A stretch of DNA of 64,000 nt, taken from G963663315 sp963663315 (GTDB lineage Bacteria > Pseudomonadota > Gammaproteobacteria > Arenicellales > Poriferihabitantaceae). The notes beneath the pieces are model-generated. The model worked only from the letters and a program-made list of their open reading frames with translations, did not search any database and was not told the DNA's origin. Where the stretch lies: NCBI GenBank assembly GCA_963663315.1, contig OY760176.1, forward strand, positions 682,001-746,000. Direction: 5' to 3'. Below, one piece after another: positions 46,542-55,557 of the stretch (the first letter of the stretch is position 1; the number at the start of each line of letters is the position of its first letter). Position numbers and translations under genes: made by a program.

Positions 46542-48975
46542 GAAACGTCTGCCGGGGCAAGCCCGGGTCGTCATAGTCGGAGGTGGTGTGATGGGGGCGG
46601 GGCTGGCCCTGCATCTGGCGCAGGAAGGCTGGACCGACACACTGCTTGTCGAGAAGGGTGAATTGACCTCCGGTTCCACCTGGCATGCTGCCGGTCAGTG
46701 TCCGAGCTTTATTGCCGATTACAACATGGCAAAAATTCATGACCATGGGGTCAGGCTTTATCCTCAACTGGAAGCATTGACTGGCCAGTATGTAAGCTGG
46801 CATGGCTGTGGCGGCATTCGCTTTGCCTATAACCACGCGGAAGTAGAATGGTTTCATCGTGTTGCCGGAGTGGGCAAGCTGATCGGATTTGATTGCGAAA
46901 TTATTGATCCGGCCAAGATCAAGGCGTTGATTCCTTACGCCAATATCGAAGGTGTGCTGGCTGGAGCATGGACGCTGACAGACGGCCATGTCGACCCGGC
47001 CGGAGTGTGCAATGCCATGGTAAAAGGAGCCCGCCAGTTGGGGGTGAACATTGTCACGGGCAACAGGGTGACAGACATTAGACAGCGAAAATCAGGGGAT
47101 TGGGAAGTGTTTACCGAACAAGGTAACGTGATTGCCGAGCACGTGGTCAATGCTGCAGGATGTTACGCCAGGCAAGTGGCCCAGATGGCAGGCGCCGATG
47201 TGCCACTGATCAACATGAAACATACTTACCTTGTGACCGACACGGTGCAGGAATTTCTTGACCGGGAGGATGAGATGCCTGTAATTCGCGACCCCTGGCC
47301 GTCATCCTATTATCGGCAGGAGCAAAAATCCGGATTGATCGGCATCTATGAGATGCACAATTCACAGGCCTGCTGGACTCATCGGGGCGGGTGGCCGGAA
47401 TGGGATGCAGAAAACGAACTGTTTGATCCTGACCTGGATAACATCATGCCGTACATCGAACGTGTGATGGAACGGATGCCTATGTGGAGTGAATTGGGCA
47501 TAAAGCGGGTTGTGTGTGGTGCGATACCACATACCCCGGACAGCAATCCTTTTCTTGGGCCCGCTGCCGGGTTGAGAAATTTCTGGCATTGCAATGGGGC
47601 ATCCATCGGCATTGCCGCAGGAGCGGGATCAGGAAAATATCTCGCTCAATGGATGGTCTATGGCGATGCGGAAATCAACATGGCGGGGGTGGATCCCAGG
47701 CGGTTCAGTGATTATGCCCCAGGTGATTACACCACAGCCAAATCCCACGAAGATTATGAGCACATGTATAAATTGCACCTGCCCGGAGAAGAACGTCCGG
47801 CAGGTCGGAAAACCAGAATAACGCCATTGTATGACAGACTGGAATCGTACGGCGCCGTTTTTACAGAGGTCAATGGCTGGGAACGCGCCAAGTGGTTTTC
47901 GATTGACGGACGTCAAGAAGAAGTCGGATTCAGGCATAACAATACTTTCGAAGTCGTGGCCGCTGAATGCAGGGCGGTGCGTGATCGGGTCGGCATCATG
48001 GATTTGTCAACCTTCGCCAAGTATGAGGTGACTGGCAGGCATGCAGAACAGTTGTTGAATCGCATCAGCGCCAATCTGATGCCGAAGCGCACAGGTGGCA
48101 TTACCCTGACCCACTATCTGTCACCTGAAGGCCGGTTGAACGGGGAGTCTACAGTTACCCGATTGGCCGATTGTCATTACTATGTGCTTTCCGGCGCCAC
48201 CTCGGAAGAGCGTGATCTGGCTATCCTGACCCAGGGAATCAGACCAGGCGAGGATGTTTCGGTTACCAATATCAGCGATGACTGGGGGGTTCTGGTAGTG
48301 GCCGGGCCGCATTCACGCGATACCTTGTCCGGGCTGACCGACACGGACCTTTCCAACCATGCCTTCAAATGGCTGACAGCCAGGGAAATCGAAATTGCAG
48401 GCCTGCCGACGCGGGCGCTCCGGGTGAATTATGTCGGCGAACTGGGTTGGGAATTACATTGTCGAATGGCAGACATGCCGGGGATATATGATGCCGTGTG
48501 GCAGGCAGGACAGGATCATGGTATTGCCAATTTTGGTGTCTATGCGTTGAATTCGCTCAGAATTGAAAAGGCCTATAAGGGCTGGGGCGCAGAGTTAACC
48601 AATGAAATCAGCATGGCGGAAGCAGATGTGATGCGCTTTTTCCGGGCTGACAAGGAGGATTTTGTCGGCAGGCATGCAACCCTGGATATCGACCAGGGCA
48701 ACATCGCACTCAAACTGGTGTATCTGGAAAAGGAAAAGGGGGATAACGATATTGCAGGTGGGGAGGCGGTACTCGCGAACGGGGTTGTCATTGGTGTCAC
48801 CACCTCGGGTGGCTACGGGCATACTACTGGCCGCAGCCTGGGTTTTGCCTATGTTCAGTTACCCTATGCTGATCCGGGTTCGGAGTTTGATGTGCTGTTG
48901 ATTGATGAAACCAGAAAAGCCACCGTGCTCGGCGAACCGGTCTGGGACCCTGCCAATGAACGCCCCCGATCCTGA
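46534..48975 (+). CDS. Dimethylglycine/sarcosine dehydrogenase-type FAD protein with folate-binding GcvT domains
   Basis: An 813-residue enzyme. The N-terminal DAO-type FAD domain has VVIVGGGVMGAGLALHLA, then TSGSTWHAAGQ, where His51 matches the covalent FAD histidine of mammalian DMGDH/SARDH. An FAO_M-type segment follows, and the C-terminal half is GcvT-like (MDLSTFAKYEV, VNYVGELGWELHCRM, NSLRIEKAYKGWGAEL, VTTSGGYGHTTG). Family members demethylate dimethylglycine or sarcosine and trap the carbon as 5,10-methylene-THF. Which substrate is used cannot be settled by eye. The start overlaps the mttB-like gene. Confidence 0.88.
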   Translation: MSEKRLPGQARVVIVGGGVMGAGLALHLAQEGWTDTLLVEKGELTSGSTWHAAGQCPSFIADYNMAKIHDHGVRLYPQLEALTGQYVSWHGCGGIRFAYNHAEVEWFHRVAGVGKLIGFDCEIIDPAKIKALIPYANIEGVLAGAWTLTDGHVDPAGVCNAMVKGARQLGVNIVTGNRVTDIRQRKSGDWEVFTEQGNVIAEHVVNAAGCYARQVAQMAGADVPLINMKHTYLVTDTVQEFLDREDEMPVIRDPWPSSYYRQEQKSGLIGIYEMHNSQACWTHRGGWPEWDAENELFDPDLDNIMPYIERVMERMPMWSELGIKRVVCGAIPHTPDSNPFLGPAAGLRNFWHCNGASIGIAAGAGSGKYLAQWMVYGDAEINMAGVDPRRFSDYAPGDYTTAKSHEDYEHMYKLHLPGEERPAGRKTRITPLYDRLESYGAVFTEVNGWERAKWFSIDGRQEEVGFRHNNTFEVVAAECRAVRDRVGIMDLSTFAKYEVTGRHAEQLLNRISANLMPKRTGGITLTHYLSPEGRLNGESTVTRLADCHYYVLSGATSEERDLAILTQGIRPGEDVSVTNISDDWGVLVVAGPHSRDTLSGLTDTDLSNHAFKWLTAREIEIAGLPTRALRVNYVGELGWELHCRMADMPGIYDAVWQAGQDHGIANFGVYALNSLRIEKAYKGWGAELTNEISMAEADVMRFFRADKEDFVGRHATLDIDQGNIALKLVYLEKEKGDNDIAGGEAVLANGVVIGVTTSGGYGHTTGRSLGFAYVQLPYADPGSEFDVLLIDETRKATVLGEPVWDPANERPRS

Positions 48976-49093
48976 TTCCCGGGTTTCCCGCCTCGTTCAT
49001 GATGTATTCATCCATGTAGTTTAATGTAATGGCTCACGTGAAAACAATTTGCCATGTGATGCAATCGACGAACTTGAATCGGAGGATTTGAAA

Positions 49094-49618
49094 ATGAACA
49101 TTAGAAAAACGTTGCCCGCTTTTGTTTTGACGAGTGTGTTTGCCACGGTTTCAACAGCGGCCATTGCCGTTGATCCGGGCAGTGTCATTGTAGTTCCGGT
49201 GGTCAGTTCCAGTCCGGTATATGAAACCGTCAGAATCAACACTCCGCGGCAGGAATGCTGGCAGGAGGCGGTTACAGTCTCCGGCGGGTCGAGATCCCAC
49301 ACACCTGAAATTCTGGGGGCGATTCTCGGCGCCGGTGTTGGCAGATTATTTGGCAGCGGACGTGGTAAGGATGTGGCGACAGTGGGCGGAGCGATTCTTG
49401 GTGGTTCGATTGGCTCCGATCTCGAGAATAAGAATAAACACGGGGATCGGATTGAATACCAGCAACGGTGCAGGACGGTCGATCAATATCACAACGAACG
49501 ACATCTGTTATGGTACGATGTGACCTATAAATTCAATGATCAGTTGTATACTTCCCAGACCAGCCGCGACCCCGGAAATTCAATCAGGGTGAGTGTCACG
49601 GTTGTACCCGTTGAGTAA
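49094..49618 (+). CDS. Glycine-zipper 2TM-domain envelope protein
   Basis: A 174-residue exported protein. A Sec signal peptide (about 1-26, cleavage after AAIA) is followed by a short beta-rich region and a glycine zipper (EILGAILGAGVGRLFGSGRG, then AILGGSIGSDL) of the Rick_17kDa/2TM type. The C-terminal domain has two Cys (one before, one after the zipper). A strong GGAGG precedes the ATG. No lipobox Cys is evident. These proteins sit in the outer envelope; the exact job is unknown. It is just upstream of a PepSY-like gene and a PhoPQ-like pair. Confidence 0.8.
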   Translation: MNIRKTLPAFVLTSVFATVSTAAIAVDPGSVIVVPVVSSSPVYETVRINTPRQECWQEAVTVSGGSRSHTPEILGAILGAGVGRLFGSGRGKDVATVGGAILGGSIGSDLENKNKHGDRIEYQQRCRTVDQYHNERHLLWYDVTYKFNDQLYTSQTSRDPGNSIRVSVTVVPVE

Positions 49619-49638
49619 CCCCGACAAACTGATCACAC

Positions 49639-49938
49639 TTGAAATCAAATTTTCACAATCTCTCTCTGGTTTTGCTGCTGGCGGGTTATGCTGGCAGCAA
49701 TGTCTCCGTGGCGAATGACAATGACAATGCCGCTGGTAATCCGGCCGCAGTCACAGTCAGCTTTGATGAGGTTGTGGAGCAGATACGGCAGCATAAAAGC
49801 TGGCAGATTCTGGATGCCCGTTCGAAACAAAAAGGATCGGGCTTTCGTTACAGATTCAAATTGATGAACAGCAGCGGACAGGTAAGGATTATCCTTATTG
49901 ATCCGAAGAACCCCAACTTTGGATATCTGGAACAATGA
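49639..49938 (+). CDS. Small exported PepSY-like protein
   Basis: A 99-residue protein starting with TTG 49639 (no ATG fits). A signal peptide of about 25 residues is followed by one PepSY-like fold: SFDEVVEQIRQHKSWQILDARSKQ, then a strand pair ending VRIILIDPKNP. Its ATGA end overlaps the response regulator start. Small PepSY proteins often accompany PhoPQ-like systems and may modulate the sensor's periplasmic domain (known association; role inferred). Confidence 0.7.
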   Translation: MKSNFHNLSLVLLLAGYAGSNVSVANDNDNAAGNPAAVTVSFDEVVEQIRQHKSWQILDARSKQKGSGFRYRFKLMNSSGQVRIILIDPKNPNFGYLEQ

Positions 49939-50609
49939 GAATATTGATTGTTGAGGATGAAGCCACATTAAGAGGGCAGTTAACGGATAAATTCCGGCAA
50001 ACCGGGTATGCAGTAGACAGTGCCGATAACGGCAAAAGCGGCCTTTTCCATGGTCTGGAATACCCCGTTGATCTTGCCGTCATTGATCTGGGATTGCCGG
50101 ACATGACAGGCATGGAGGTGATAGAAAAACTGCGTGTCCAGGGCAAGACGTATCCGATCATCATTTTGACTGCCCGCTCCCGCTGGCAGGAAAAAGTCGA
50201 AGGCCTTGAAGCGGGGGCGGATGATTACCTGACTAAACCCTTTGTTTTTGAAGAGCTCCAGGCCAGGGTATCGGCTTTGATCCGTCGTTCTGCAGGTCAT
50301 GCCACGCCGATCCTGCACAATGGAGCGATTGCACTCGATACCCGTACCCAGGATGTTTTTTTTGATGATCAACCACTGGTACTCACCAGCTTTGAGTATC
50401 GACTGCTTCATTATTTCATGATCAACATCGGCAAGGTGATATCCAAAACCGAACTCATGGATCATCTGTACGATGAAGATTCAGACAAGGACAGCAATGT
50501 GATAGAAGTGTTCCTGGGCCGCTTGAGAAAAAAACTCTATCCTGAGAACCGGTTCAAGCCGTTCGAAACACTTCGAGGGCGTGGATACCGGTTTACCGTA
50601 CTGACCTGA
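49935..50609 (+). CDS. PhoP-like OmpR-family response regulator
   Basis: Two-component regulator of 224 residues. The receiver starts MRILIVEDEATLRGQL, with Asp51 (LAVIDLGLPD), Thr in ILTARSRWQ and Lys in YLTKPFVF. The winged-helix C-terminus includes FEYRLLHYFM and VFLGRLRKKL, ending RGRGYRFTVLT. It overlaps the PepSY-like gene and lies 13 bp before the sensor kinase. Confidence 0.93.
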   Translation: MRILIVEDEATLRGQLTDKFRQTGYAVDSADNGKSGLFHGLEYPVDLAVIDLGLPDMTGMEVIEKLRVQGKTYPIIILTARSRWQEKVEGLEAGADDYLTKPFVFEELQARVSALIRRSAGHATPILHNGAIALDTRTQDVFFDDQPLVLTSFEYRLLHYFMINIGKVISKTELMDHLYDEDSDKDSNVIEVFLGRLRKKLYPENRFKPFETLRGRGYRFTVLT

Positions 50610-50622
50610 AGACAAGGTCCGG

Positions 50623-51975
50623 GTGAGGGCGCTCTCTTTGAGAAACAGGTTGCTGATTGCGGCAACCTTTACTCTGGTCGCGTTTCTGGGTCTGGCTGGC
50701 ATGGCCCTCGACCGTGCCTTTATTTACAGCGCCAAAGCAGCCATCAGGCATCAGTTGAGAACCCAGGTGCATGCCCTTCTGCAAGTATTTGAAATTGCTG
50801 ATGACGGGTCACTGATTATTCCTGATCCGATGCCTGAAAGAGATCTGACCAGGCTGAATTCAAAGCTTTATGCGGTGATACTGAATAACCGGGGTGAGGT
50901 ACTATGGCGCTCGGAATCATCTGTCGGCATAGAACTGAACCAATTGGAAACGGCGGAACGTGGAAAGGAGATCTTTACCCAGGTTGGAGATGGTTTCCAT
51001 TACAGTTTCGGGGTCGAATGGGGCATTGGCGAGGACCGGCATGTTGACCTGACCTGGACGATGATTGATACAAGCGATTACTATCGGGATACCATATCAT
51101 TGTATAGAAGGGAACTGGTTCTATGGCTTGGTATGGCGGCATTATTGCTGCTGGTCATGCAGGCGGTGATTTTACGCTGGGGCCTGAAACCACTTGGTGC
51201 GGTAACCCGCGAGCTGGATCTGATAGAGCATGCGAAGCAGGATAAAATTCTGGGCAAGTATCCCTGGGAAATCGCCCAGTTAAGCCACAGGATCAATTTG
51301 TTTATCGAAAATGATCGCAGGAATCTGACCCGTTACCGGGATACCCTGGGTGATCTCGCACATAGTCTGAAAACGCCGCTTGCAGTGATAAAAGGGATTA
51401 CCGACAACGAAATTCGACCGGATTTGAAAATTATTGACGAAGTGGTTGATCGCATGAACAAGATTGTCGAATATCAACTTAACCGGGCCGCGTTATCGCA
51501 GTTGTCGGTGATGCACCGAGCGGTCGATTGTGAAGAAGCGATGAGGAAATTGCACGCCTCAATGAAAAAGGTATATGTCGACAAGAGCATAGACAGTACC
51601 TGGGAGATCGAGCCCGGCGCTGTTTTTCATGGAAACGAAAGCGACTTGTTCGAGTTTCTCGGCAATATCATGGATAACGCATTCAAATGGGCGCGCTCCC
51701 GGATCATGTTTGTTTGCAGGTCAGACGGGGTTGCGGGCAAGGGTTACAAGGGATTGATCATTGAAATTCACGATGACGGGCCGGGAATTGCCAAGGCAGA
51801 AAGAACGGCGGTTCTGGAACGGGGTGTCCGTGCGGATCAGCAAACCCCAGGGCAGGGCATCGGGCTTGCGGTGGTCAGGGAGATAGTGCAACGCTATGAC
51901 GGAGTCCTGACCATCGAAACCAGTCATCTGGGAGGCGCATTGATCCGCACCCGTTTCCCCGCCGCCGGGCTCTGA
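50623..51975 (+). CDS. PhoQ-like sensor histidine kinase
   Basis: Sensor of 450 residues, GTG start. Transmembrane helix at about 10-30, PhoQ-type periplasmic sensor (TRLNSKLYAVILNNRGEVLWRSES), second helix at about 165-190, HAMP, a dimerisation domain with the phospho-acceptor His in DLAHSLKTPLAVIKG, and a HATPase with DNAFKWARS and HDDGPGI boxes. It probably responds to divalent cations or envelope stress as PhoQ does (inference). Convergent with cbiX, 16 bp between stops. Confidence 0.9.
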   Translation: MRALSLRNRLLIAATFTLVAFLGLAGMALDRAFIYSAKAAIRHQLRTQVHALLQVFEIADDGSLIIPDPMPERDLTRLNSKLYAVILNNRGEVLWRSESSVGIELNQLETAERGKEIFTQVGDGFHYSFGVEWGIGEDRHVDLTWTMIDTSDYYRDTISLYRRELVLWLGMAALLLLVMQAVILRWGLKPLGAVTRELDLIEHAKQDKILGKYPWEIAQLSHRINLFIENDRRNLTRYRDTLGDLAHSLKTPLAVIKGITDNEIRPDLKIIDEVVDRMNKIVEYQLNRAALSQLSVMHRAVDCEEAMRKLHASMKKVYVDKSIDSTWEIEPGAVFHGNESDLFEFLGNIMDNAFKWARSRIMFVCRSDGVAGKGYKGLIIEIHDDGPGIAKAERTAVLERGVRADQQTPGQGIGLAVVREIVQRYDGVLTIETSHLGGALIRTRFPAAGL

Positions 51976-51991
51976 ATACCCTGCAGGTCAG

Positions 51992-53092
51992 CTACCTGAG
52001 CCGGCACTGCGGTATTCGGTGATTGGCTGGGGAGCCGCTTTCAACCATTCTTGCATATTCCTCGTCAATGATCGTTTGCGGAAACTGGCCCATGAAGCAA
52101 CAGCATACATTTTCTCCTATCATTGTTCTCGGACCATGGGGGTGGGCAATGTGCCGGTAAGGCGCATGATGGGGGTCATGGTCATATTCGTGATGATGGT
52201 GATGAGTATGCCCTGACTGGAACTCTGCATGGTGGTGATGAACCGTAATCTTACCCGCCGCCAGACGGTCATGAAAATCCGCCATCAGATCTTCGTTACC
52301 GGGATCGCCACTCACGGTTTCTTCGATTCTGGCGATAAAGGTATTGATGACATGAGGCTGATCCTTAAGGTAGTCGGCAACCTTGAACGAAATTTCAGGG
52401 TGTTCCGCCGCCACCTTTTCAACGTATGACCTGATTCGACCGATCAATCGTCCGGAAAACAGAAAATACGGCGCGACGATTATCTTCTCAAAGCCAAGCT
52501 TTACCGCCATCTCCAGACCTCTGCCGACCGAGGGAAAGGTGACTCCGGAATAAACCGTTTCACACCATCCGAAGCCAAGGTTTTCGGTGACAATGCGGGT
52601 CAGTTTTGCCGCCTCGGCATTGGCCGTGGCCACCGATGTGCCGCGTCCTACAACGACCAGCATGGTGTCGTACAGATCACCCGGCTGCGGTTTCTTATCC
52701 AGACCGATAGTCTCAAGTATTCGATGCTCGAATGCCTCGATCATCTCGGGATGCAATCCGAGTTCACGCCCATATCTGATATCTAGTCCAGGGTGGCTTT
52801 GCATATACGTCGTCAGTACGGAGGGAATATCATTCTGGGCGTGAGTTGCACGAAACAGCATGCCCGGCACCGCATAGATACGTTTCACTCCGGCTGCTGT
52901 CAGATCGTCCAGCGCCATGTGGATATTGGGCGCCGAATATTCCAGGAATCCGTATTTGACCAGTATACCGGGGTATCGGGCGCGTAAACCCGTTGCCAGC
53001 AAACCGAATTCCTGTTCCGCCGTTTTGGCTCGACTGCCATGACCGCAAATCAATATACCGGAATTTTCCGGGAGTGAATCCAGATTGCTCAT
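51992..53092 (-). CDS. cbiX: Sirohydrochlorin cobaltochelatase CbiX (long form, His-rich tail)
   Basis: Inserts cobalt into sirohydrochlorin early in cobalamin synthesis. It has 366 residues: two CbiX halves (ICGHGSRAKTAEQEF with active-site His18; a VVVGRGTS segment starting the second half), then an extended histidine-rich region of about 30 residues, and a C-terminal CCC triplet (NVCCCFMGQFPQ). His-rich and Cys-containing tails in long CbiX proteins have been linked to metal or Fe-S binding. It ends one side of a cobalamin gene group that continues at 59.7 kb. Confidence 0.9.
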   Translation of the reverse strand: MSNLDSLPENSGILICGHGSRAKTAEQEFGLLATGLRARYPGILVKYGFLEYSAPNIHMALDDLTAAGVKRIYAVPGMLFRATHAQNDIPSVLTTYMQSHPGLDIRYGRELGLHPEMIEAFEHRILETIGLDKKPQPGDLYDTMLVVVGRGTSVATANAEAAKLTRIVTENLGFGWCETVYSGVTFPSVGRGLEMAVKLGFEKIIVAPYFLFSGRLIGRIRSYVEKVAAEHPEISFKVADYLKDQPHVINTFIARIEETVSGDPGNEDLMADFHDRLAAGKITVHHHHAEFQSGHTHHHHHEYDHDPHHAPYRHIAHPHGPRTMIGENVCCCFMGQFPQTIIDEEYARMVESGSPANHRIPQCRLR

Positions 53093-53174
53093 GTTGATTT
53101 AGTATTGATCTTCTGGGGGCACGCGATTATATCACCGGAAATTTCGCAAAGGACAGACTAATCCGAAGTCGGGC

Positions 53175-53227
53175 GTAGGGACAGGCTGATGTGCCTGTCC
53201 AGGACAACCACGGTGGGTTGTTCCTAC
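53175..53227. repeat. REPIN-like inverted repeat A
   Basis: A 53-bp element with terminal inverted repeats GTAGGGACA and TGTTCCTAC. Each end forms a small hairpin (GGACAGGC/GCCTGTCC on the left; ACAACC/GGTTGT on the right). It lies in the 359-bp gap between cbiX and hsdM with copy B. The rest of that gap, 53267-53451, shows nothing I can support beyond the hsdM Shine-Dalgarno. Similar elements at 55815, 59263 and 59381 make this a family, probably mobilised by a RAYT. Confidence 0.8.
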
Positions 53228-53240
53228 CCCAATGCGACGC

Positions 53241-53266
53241 GTAGGGACAGGCCCCTGTGCCTGTCC
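53241..53266. repeat. Single REP hairpin B
   Basis: GTAGGGACAGGC at the left, then an 8-bp stem GGACAGGC (53245-53252) pairing with GCCTGTCC (53259-53266). It is one arm of the REPIN seen at 53175, without the second arm. Confidence 0.72.
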
Positions 53267-53451
53267 GGTGATCGTTATTTTCGAATGTGGTGGAGATGTA
53301 TGAAACAGCCTGCTGGTACTATAAGATTCCGGGACAGGGTCAGCGTTTGGCAATTTTTCTCAATGTATATCTTCAGAAAAGTACTGTACTATTCCGATGC
53401 TGGTAAGCAGAGCAGGATCATTACAGGGTAGTTTAATAGGAAAACCATCAA

Positions 53452-55557
53452 ATGATGACACAATCTGATATTTTTCAAACTTTGTTTAAAAACAGCAATT
53501 ACGACCTGTCCCTGTTCTCGGCAAAAGAAATCGGAGCGCTATTGAAAAAGGTTTTCACCAAAACCGTCAAGGATAAGGAAACTACCTTTGTCCGTTGCCT
53601 GATTCGAGACAAGGACATCCGATTAAAGCCGGAAGAAATAGTCCGCCAGTTGTACGCAACAAGACTGATTGAACAATACGGCTACCCAAAAAAGCGTCTG
53701 GCTTTTGAGTATTCGGTCAGCTTCGGACGAGAAAAGAAAAGCGCTGATATTGTCATTTTCGACAAGGACCGAACCGATACAGCCTATGTCATTGTTGAAC
53801 TGAAAAAGCCCAAACTCAAAGACGGCAAAGATCAGCTTCGCTCCTATTGCAACGCCACCGGAGCACCCATTGGTGTCTGGACAAACGGCCAGCAAATCTC
53901 CCACTACCACCGTAAAGACCCCAATTACTTTGAACCCATCACCGACATTCCCGGTGGGAAGCAAACCCTCACGGAAATTCTCAGTGAACGCTTTACCCTG
54001 AAAGACCTGATACTTAAGGACAGAATCGCCAATGAGCGTAAATCCCTTAAAGACATAATTCTCGAAATGGAGGATGAAGTTCTGGCAAACGCCGGGGTGG
54101 ATGTATTCGAGGAAGTATTCAAGCTCATATTCACCAAACTCTACGATGAATACCTGAGTCAGCAGGACAAGGGCGTCATCAATTACTTGCTAAGACAAGT
54201 CATAAAAACCGCCGTCCAGGAACCAACAAGAAAGTATAACGATCCTCCCGGCTATCTTGATGGGCAGGACTATGAAGCGCTCAAGAAAGCGGTCAGAGGG
54301 ATTGTAGATGAAGGTTTTCGAATCATGGAATTCAGAAACACCGGGCAGACCGACACTGAACTGAAAAACAAGATTCAAGACCTGTTCAACAAGGCCAAAG
54401 AACAATGGAAGGGTGTCTTTCCAGAAGGTTCAAGCTTTCAACTGTCTGACAGTCACTTATCCGTTTGCGTTTCCAGCCTGCAGGATATAAAGCTGTTCAA
54501 TTCCAACCTGCTGGTGGTGGATGAAGCCTTTGAATATCTAGTTAACAAATCCGCCAAAGGTGAAAAGGGCCAATACTTCACGCCACGCCATGTGATTGAT
54601 ATGTGCGTGCAAATGCTCAACCCTCAACGCAGTGAGCACATGATTGACACCGCCTCCGGCAGTTGCGGCTTTCCCGTGCATACCATTTTCAAGCTCACTG
54701 GTCACTTGTTCACCAACGAAGAAATCCCGGCACAGGACAAGCAACATGTATTGAAAGTGTTCGGCATTGATTTTGACGAAAAAACCGTCCGCGTCGCCCG
54801 AACCCTGAACCTGATTGCCGGAGACGGTGAAACCAATGTATTGCATTTGAACACACTGGACTTTGACCGTTGGCGAGACAAGACACAGAAAGACCCAAAA
54901 TGGATCAACACCTACGGCAAGGGATTTGACCGATTGGAAAAACTCAGGGCAGAAAAAGGTGAAGACAAACTGTTCAATTTCGACATCCTGATGGCAAACC
55001 CGCCTTTTGCCGGTGATATCAAGGAAAGCCGTATCCTGCACCAGTATGAACTCGGCTTTAAGAGCAACGGCAAAGCGCAAAGCAAAGTTGGACGGGATAT
55101 TCTGTTTATAGAAAGAAACCTGGACTTTCTCAAGCCCGGCGGACGCATGGCTATTGTGTTGCCGCAAGGTCGATTTAACAACACCTCCAATCAACACATC
55201 CGCGAATTTATCGCCCGACACGGGCGCATTCTCGCGGTAGTGGGTTTACACGGCAATACCTTCAAGCCCCACACCGGCACCAAGACCAGTGTGCTGTTTG
55301 TACAGAAATGGGACGAAGCGCTTTGCCCCAGGGTAGATGATTACCCTATATTTTTTGCTGTGTCGGAAAAAGGCGGCAAGAACAACTCTGGTAATTACAC
55401 TTACGTCAAAAATGGTAACGGCCAATACAAGCTGGACAAAAACGGTCATCTGATTGTTAACCACGACCTGCACAACCACGATGGTGAACTGCCGGATGGA
55501 ATTGCTGAAGCCTTCATTGAGTGGGCGAAAAATGAAAGTCTGAGTTTCTGGAAATGA
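53452..55557 (+). CDS. Type I-like DNA N6-adenine methyltransferase with N-terminal HsdR-type nuclease domain
   Basis: A 701-residue protein. The N-terminal domain (about 60-150) has the PD-(D/E)xK layout of HsdR: Asp99 in SADIVIFD, Glu116-Leu-Lys118 in VIVELKKP and a QxxxY at 128-132. A helical region links to the HsdM methylase: TRD-independent N-terminal bundle, SAM motif I D399-TASGSCG, motif IV NPPF (Asn516). So cutting and methylation are in one chain, as in IIG or BcgI-like enzymes, with specificity from the separate HsdS downstream. No HsdR/translocase is encoded. ATG 53455 is an equally good start. Its stop overlaps the RAYT gene. Confidence 0.82.
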   Translation: MMTQSDIFQTLFKNSNYDLSLFSAKEIGALLKKVFTKTVKDKETTFVRCLIRDKDIRLKPEEIVRQLYATRLIEQYGYPKKRLAFEYSVSFGREKKSADIVIFDKDRTDTAYVIVELKKPKLKDGKDQLRSYCNATGAPIGVWTNGQQISHYHRKDPNYFEPITDIPGGKQTLTEILSERFTLKDLILKDRIANERKSLKDIILEMEDEVLANAGVDVFEEVFKLIFTKLYDEYLSQQDKGVINYLLRQVIKTAVQEPTRKYNDPPGYLDGQDYEALKKAVRGIVDEGFRIMEFRNTGQTDTELKNKIQDLFNKAKEQWKGVFPEGSSFQLSDSHLSVCVSSLQDIKLFNSNLLVVDEAFEYLVNKSAKGEKGQYFTPRHVIDMCVQMLNPQRSEHMIDTASGSCGFPVHTIFKLTGHLFTNEEIPAQDKQHVLKVFGIDFDEKTVRVARTLNLIAGDGETNVLHLNTLDFDRWRDKTQKDPKWINTYGKGFDRLEKLRAEKGEDKLFNFDILMANPPFAGDIKESRILHQYELGFKSNGKAQSKVGRDILFIERNLDFLKPGGRMAIVLPQGRFNNTSNQHIREFIARHGRILAVVGLHGNTFKPHTGTKTSVLFVQKWDEALCPRVDDYPIFFAVSEKGGKNNSGNYTYVKNGNGQYKLDKNGHLIVNHDLHNHDGELPDGIAEAFIEWAKNESLSFWK

